64,000 nt of DNA from Aplidium turbinatum (taxonomy: Eukaryota > Chordata > Ascidiacea > Aplousobranchia > Polyclinidae). The position numbers and the translations under genes are program-made. Below are positions 63,730 through 64,000 of the stretch, one piece after another. Under the pieces are notes generated by a model. It was not told the origin of the DNA. It ran no database searches and was given only the letters and a program-made list of their open reading frames with translations. Where the stretch lies: contig OU964919.1 of NCBI GenBank assembly GCA_918807975.1, positions 27,287,824 through 27,351,823 on the forward strand, read 5' to 3'. How positions within the stretch are numbered: the first letter of the stretch is position 1; every line of letters starts with the position of its first letter.

Positions 63730-64000
63730 TTTTTTTTTGCGAAACTGTCTAATTCTTTTTGTTTGAAACTAACGTCATTAAAAATTGTCTAAGAAAGTTT
63801 TTTTACGTACTAAAAGAGAAAATTATTGAAAAAAAATTGTCTTTTCAAAAACAATTTTCAAAAAGTTTTCTAAGACATTTCATACAGTGAAAAATAATTT
63901 GTTTTTGCGAAACTGTCTAATTCTTTTTGTTTGAAACTAACGTCATTAAAAATTGTCTAAGAAAGTTTTTTTACGTACTAAAAGTGAAAATTATTGAAAA
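63730..64000 (+). repeat. Departure from the super-repeat alignment at the window's end
   Basis: After CTAAGATATTTC at 63,701 a ten-base T-tract and an AAAGAGAAA variant appear, followed by AAAACAATTTTC. The first super-repeat copy reads GTGAAAATT then AAAAGAAATTTTC at the matching place (27,110-27,170). The new order resembles 62,370-62,530, so another duplication of about 1.44 kb may begin here and run past the window. Confidence 0.6.

Larger units (their letters stand above)
36553..63730 (+). repeat. Second copy of the super-repeat (copy of 1 to about 27,020)
   Basis: This segment repeats the first about 27 kb in the same order. Matched rare markers include AAATCTTTTT (2,001 and 38,553), TGCAAAACTG (3,121 and 39,673), TTTCAAACAG (4,221 and 40,773), GTGTCTCTTC (7,502 and 43,727), CTAATCC (13,361 and 49,587), AAATCATTG (22,933 and 55,934), TTCATACCG (26,523 and 63,229) and CTAAGATATTTC (26,995 and 63,701). 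The offset changes only where whole monomers or blocks were gained or lost, apart from single-base run-length changes. Base differences between matched monomers are rare. Confidence 0.9.
1..64000 (+). repeat. Uninterrupted AT-rich satellite array, monomer about 157/167 bp
   Basis: Every line of the window reads as the same monomer. Taking the invariant ACGTCATT as phase mark, successive copies begin at 98, 264, 421, 588, 745, 902, 1058, 1225, 1383, 1540, 1708, 1865, 2022, 2189, 2349, 2517 and 2685, giving spacings of 156-168 bp. The pattern continues to the last base, so there are roughly 395-400 copies, all in one orientation. The consensus is about 21% G+C and consists mostly of A-tracts and T-tracts. 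Length and homogeneity fit a eukaryotic centromeric or pericentromeric satellite; that location is inference. I do not recognise the family. No unique sequence, transposon, inverted copy or gene breaks the array, so this entry also covers every stretch without a gene. Confidence 0.98.

Noticed and set aside
36553-63730. Super-repeat as pure assembly duplication
   Set aside because: The two copies differ by several private block gains and losses and by scattered private bases, which a duplicated contig would not show. It remains possible in part and needs read support.
1-64000. CRISPR array
   Set aside because: The repeats are about 160 bp and directly abutting, with no unique spacers of even length and no cas genes.
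1-64000. CENP-B box
   Set aside because: I looked for the TTCG...CGGG pattern and its complement. The monomer has only three CpG, in ACGT, ACGT and GCGAA, none of which fits.
1-64000. Telomeric repeats, rDNA spacer or minisatellite
   Set aside because: There is no short G-rich unit and no rRNA or promoter sequence, and the unit length of about 160 bp is outside the minisatellite range.

Overview
The window is one uninterrupted block of satellite DNA. All 64,000 bases are head-to-tail copies, all in the same orientation, of a very AT-rich monomer (about 21% G+C) that occurs in a short class of about 157 bp and a long class of about 167-168 bp, with an average near 161-162 bp. That gives roughly 395-400 monomers. 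I find no gene, RNA gene, transposon, inversion or unique-sequence island. Open reading frames of 62-89 codons recur inside the array, but they are the same two monomers read in a chance-open frame and are not genes.

The organism is almost certainly a eukaryote, because a homogeneous array with a nucleosome-sized monomer and multi-level higher-order structure is typical of centromeric or pericentromeric heterochromatin. CpG is not depleted in the monomer (three per copy), which would suit a genome with little CpG methylation, such as many insects. That is weak evidence, and I do not recognise the satellite family.

The layout is hierarchical. The monomer itself looks like an old, diverged dimer of a roughly 70-bp lobe and a roughly 87-bp lobe. 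Diagnostic base variants separate two kinds of monomer neighbourhood, called alpha and beta here. The order is alpha (1-3,930), beta (3,931-13,120), alpha (13,120-27,600), beta (27,600-36,050), alpha (36,050-40,483), beta (40,484-49,345), alpha (49,345-64,000). Inside these blocks are tandem higher-order repeats of 471, 964, 1,626, 2,419, 2,765, 2,901, 3,053 and about 3,570 bp, each a whole number of monomers.

Above that lies a super-repeat. Positions 1 to about 27,000 reappear in the same order from 36,553 to about 63,730, with very few base changes. The two copies differ mainly by gain or loss of whole monomers or monomer blocks, so the offset steps 36,552, 36,225, 33,472, 33,001, 33,805, 36,706. 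Shared and private junctions allow relative dating: the 3,053-bp and 3,570-bp duplications are in both copies and so are older than the roughly 36-kb duplication. The 2,419-bp dimer (first copy) and the nested 964-in-2,901-bp dimer (second copy) are private and so are most simply younger.

The window holds no gene pathway. What can be described is a satellite growing and homogenising by unequal exchange, with a conserved ACGT-containing core and short dyads that could bind a protein. Function, centromere identity and species cannot be read from this sequence alone.
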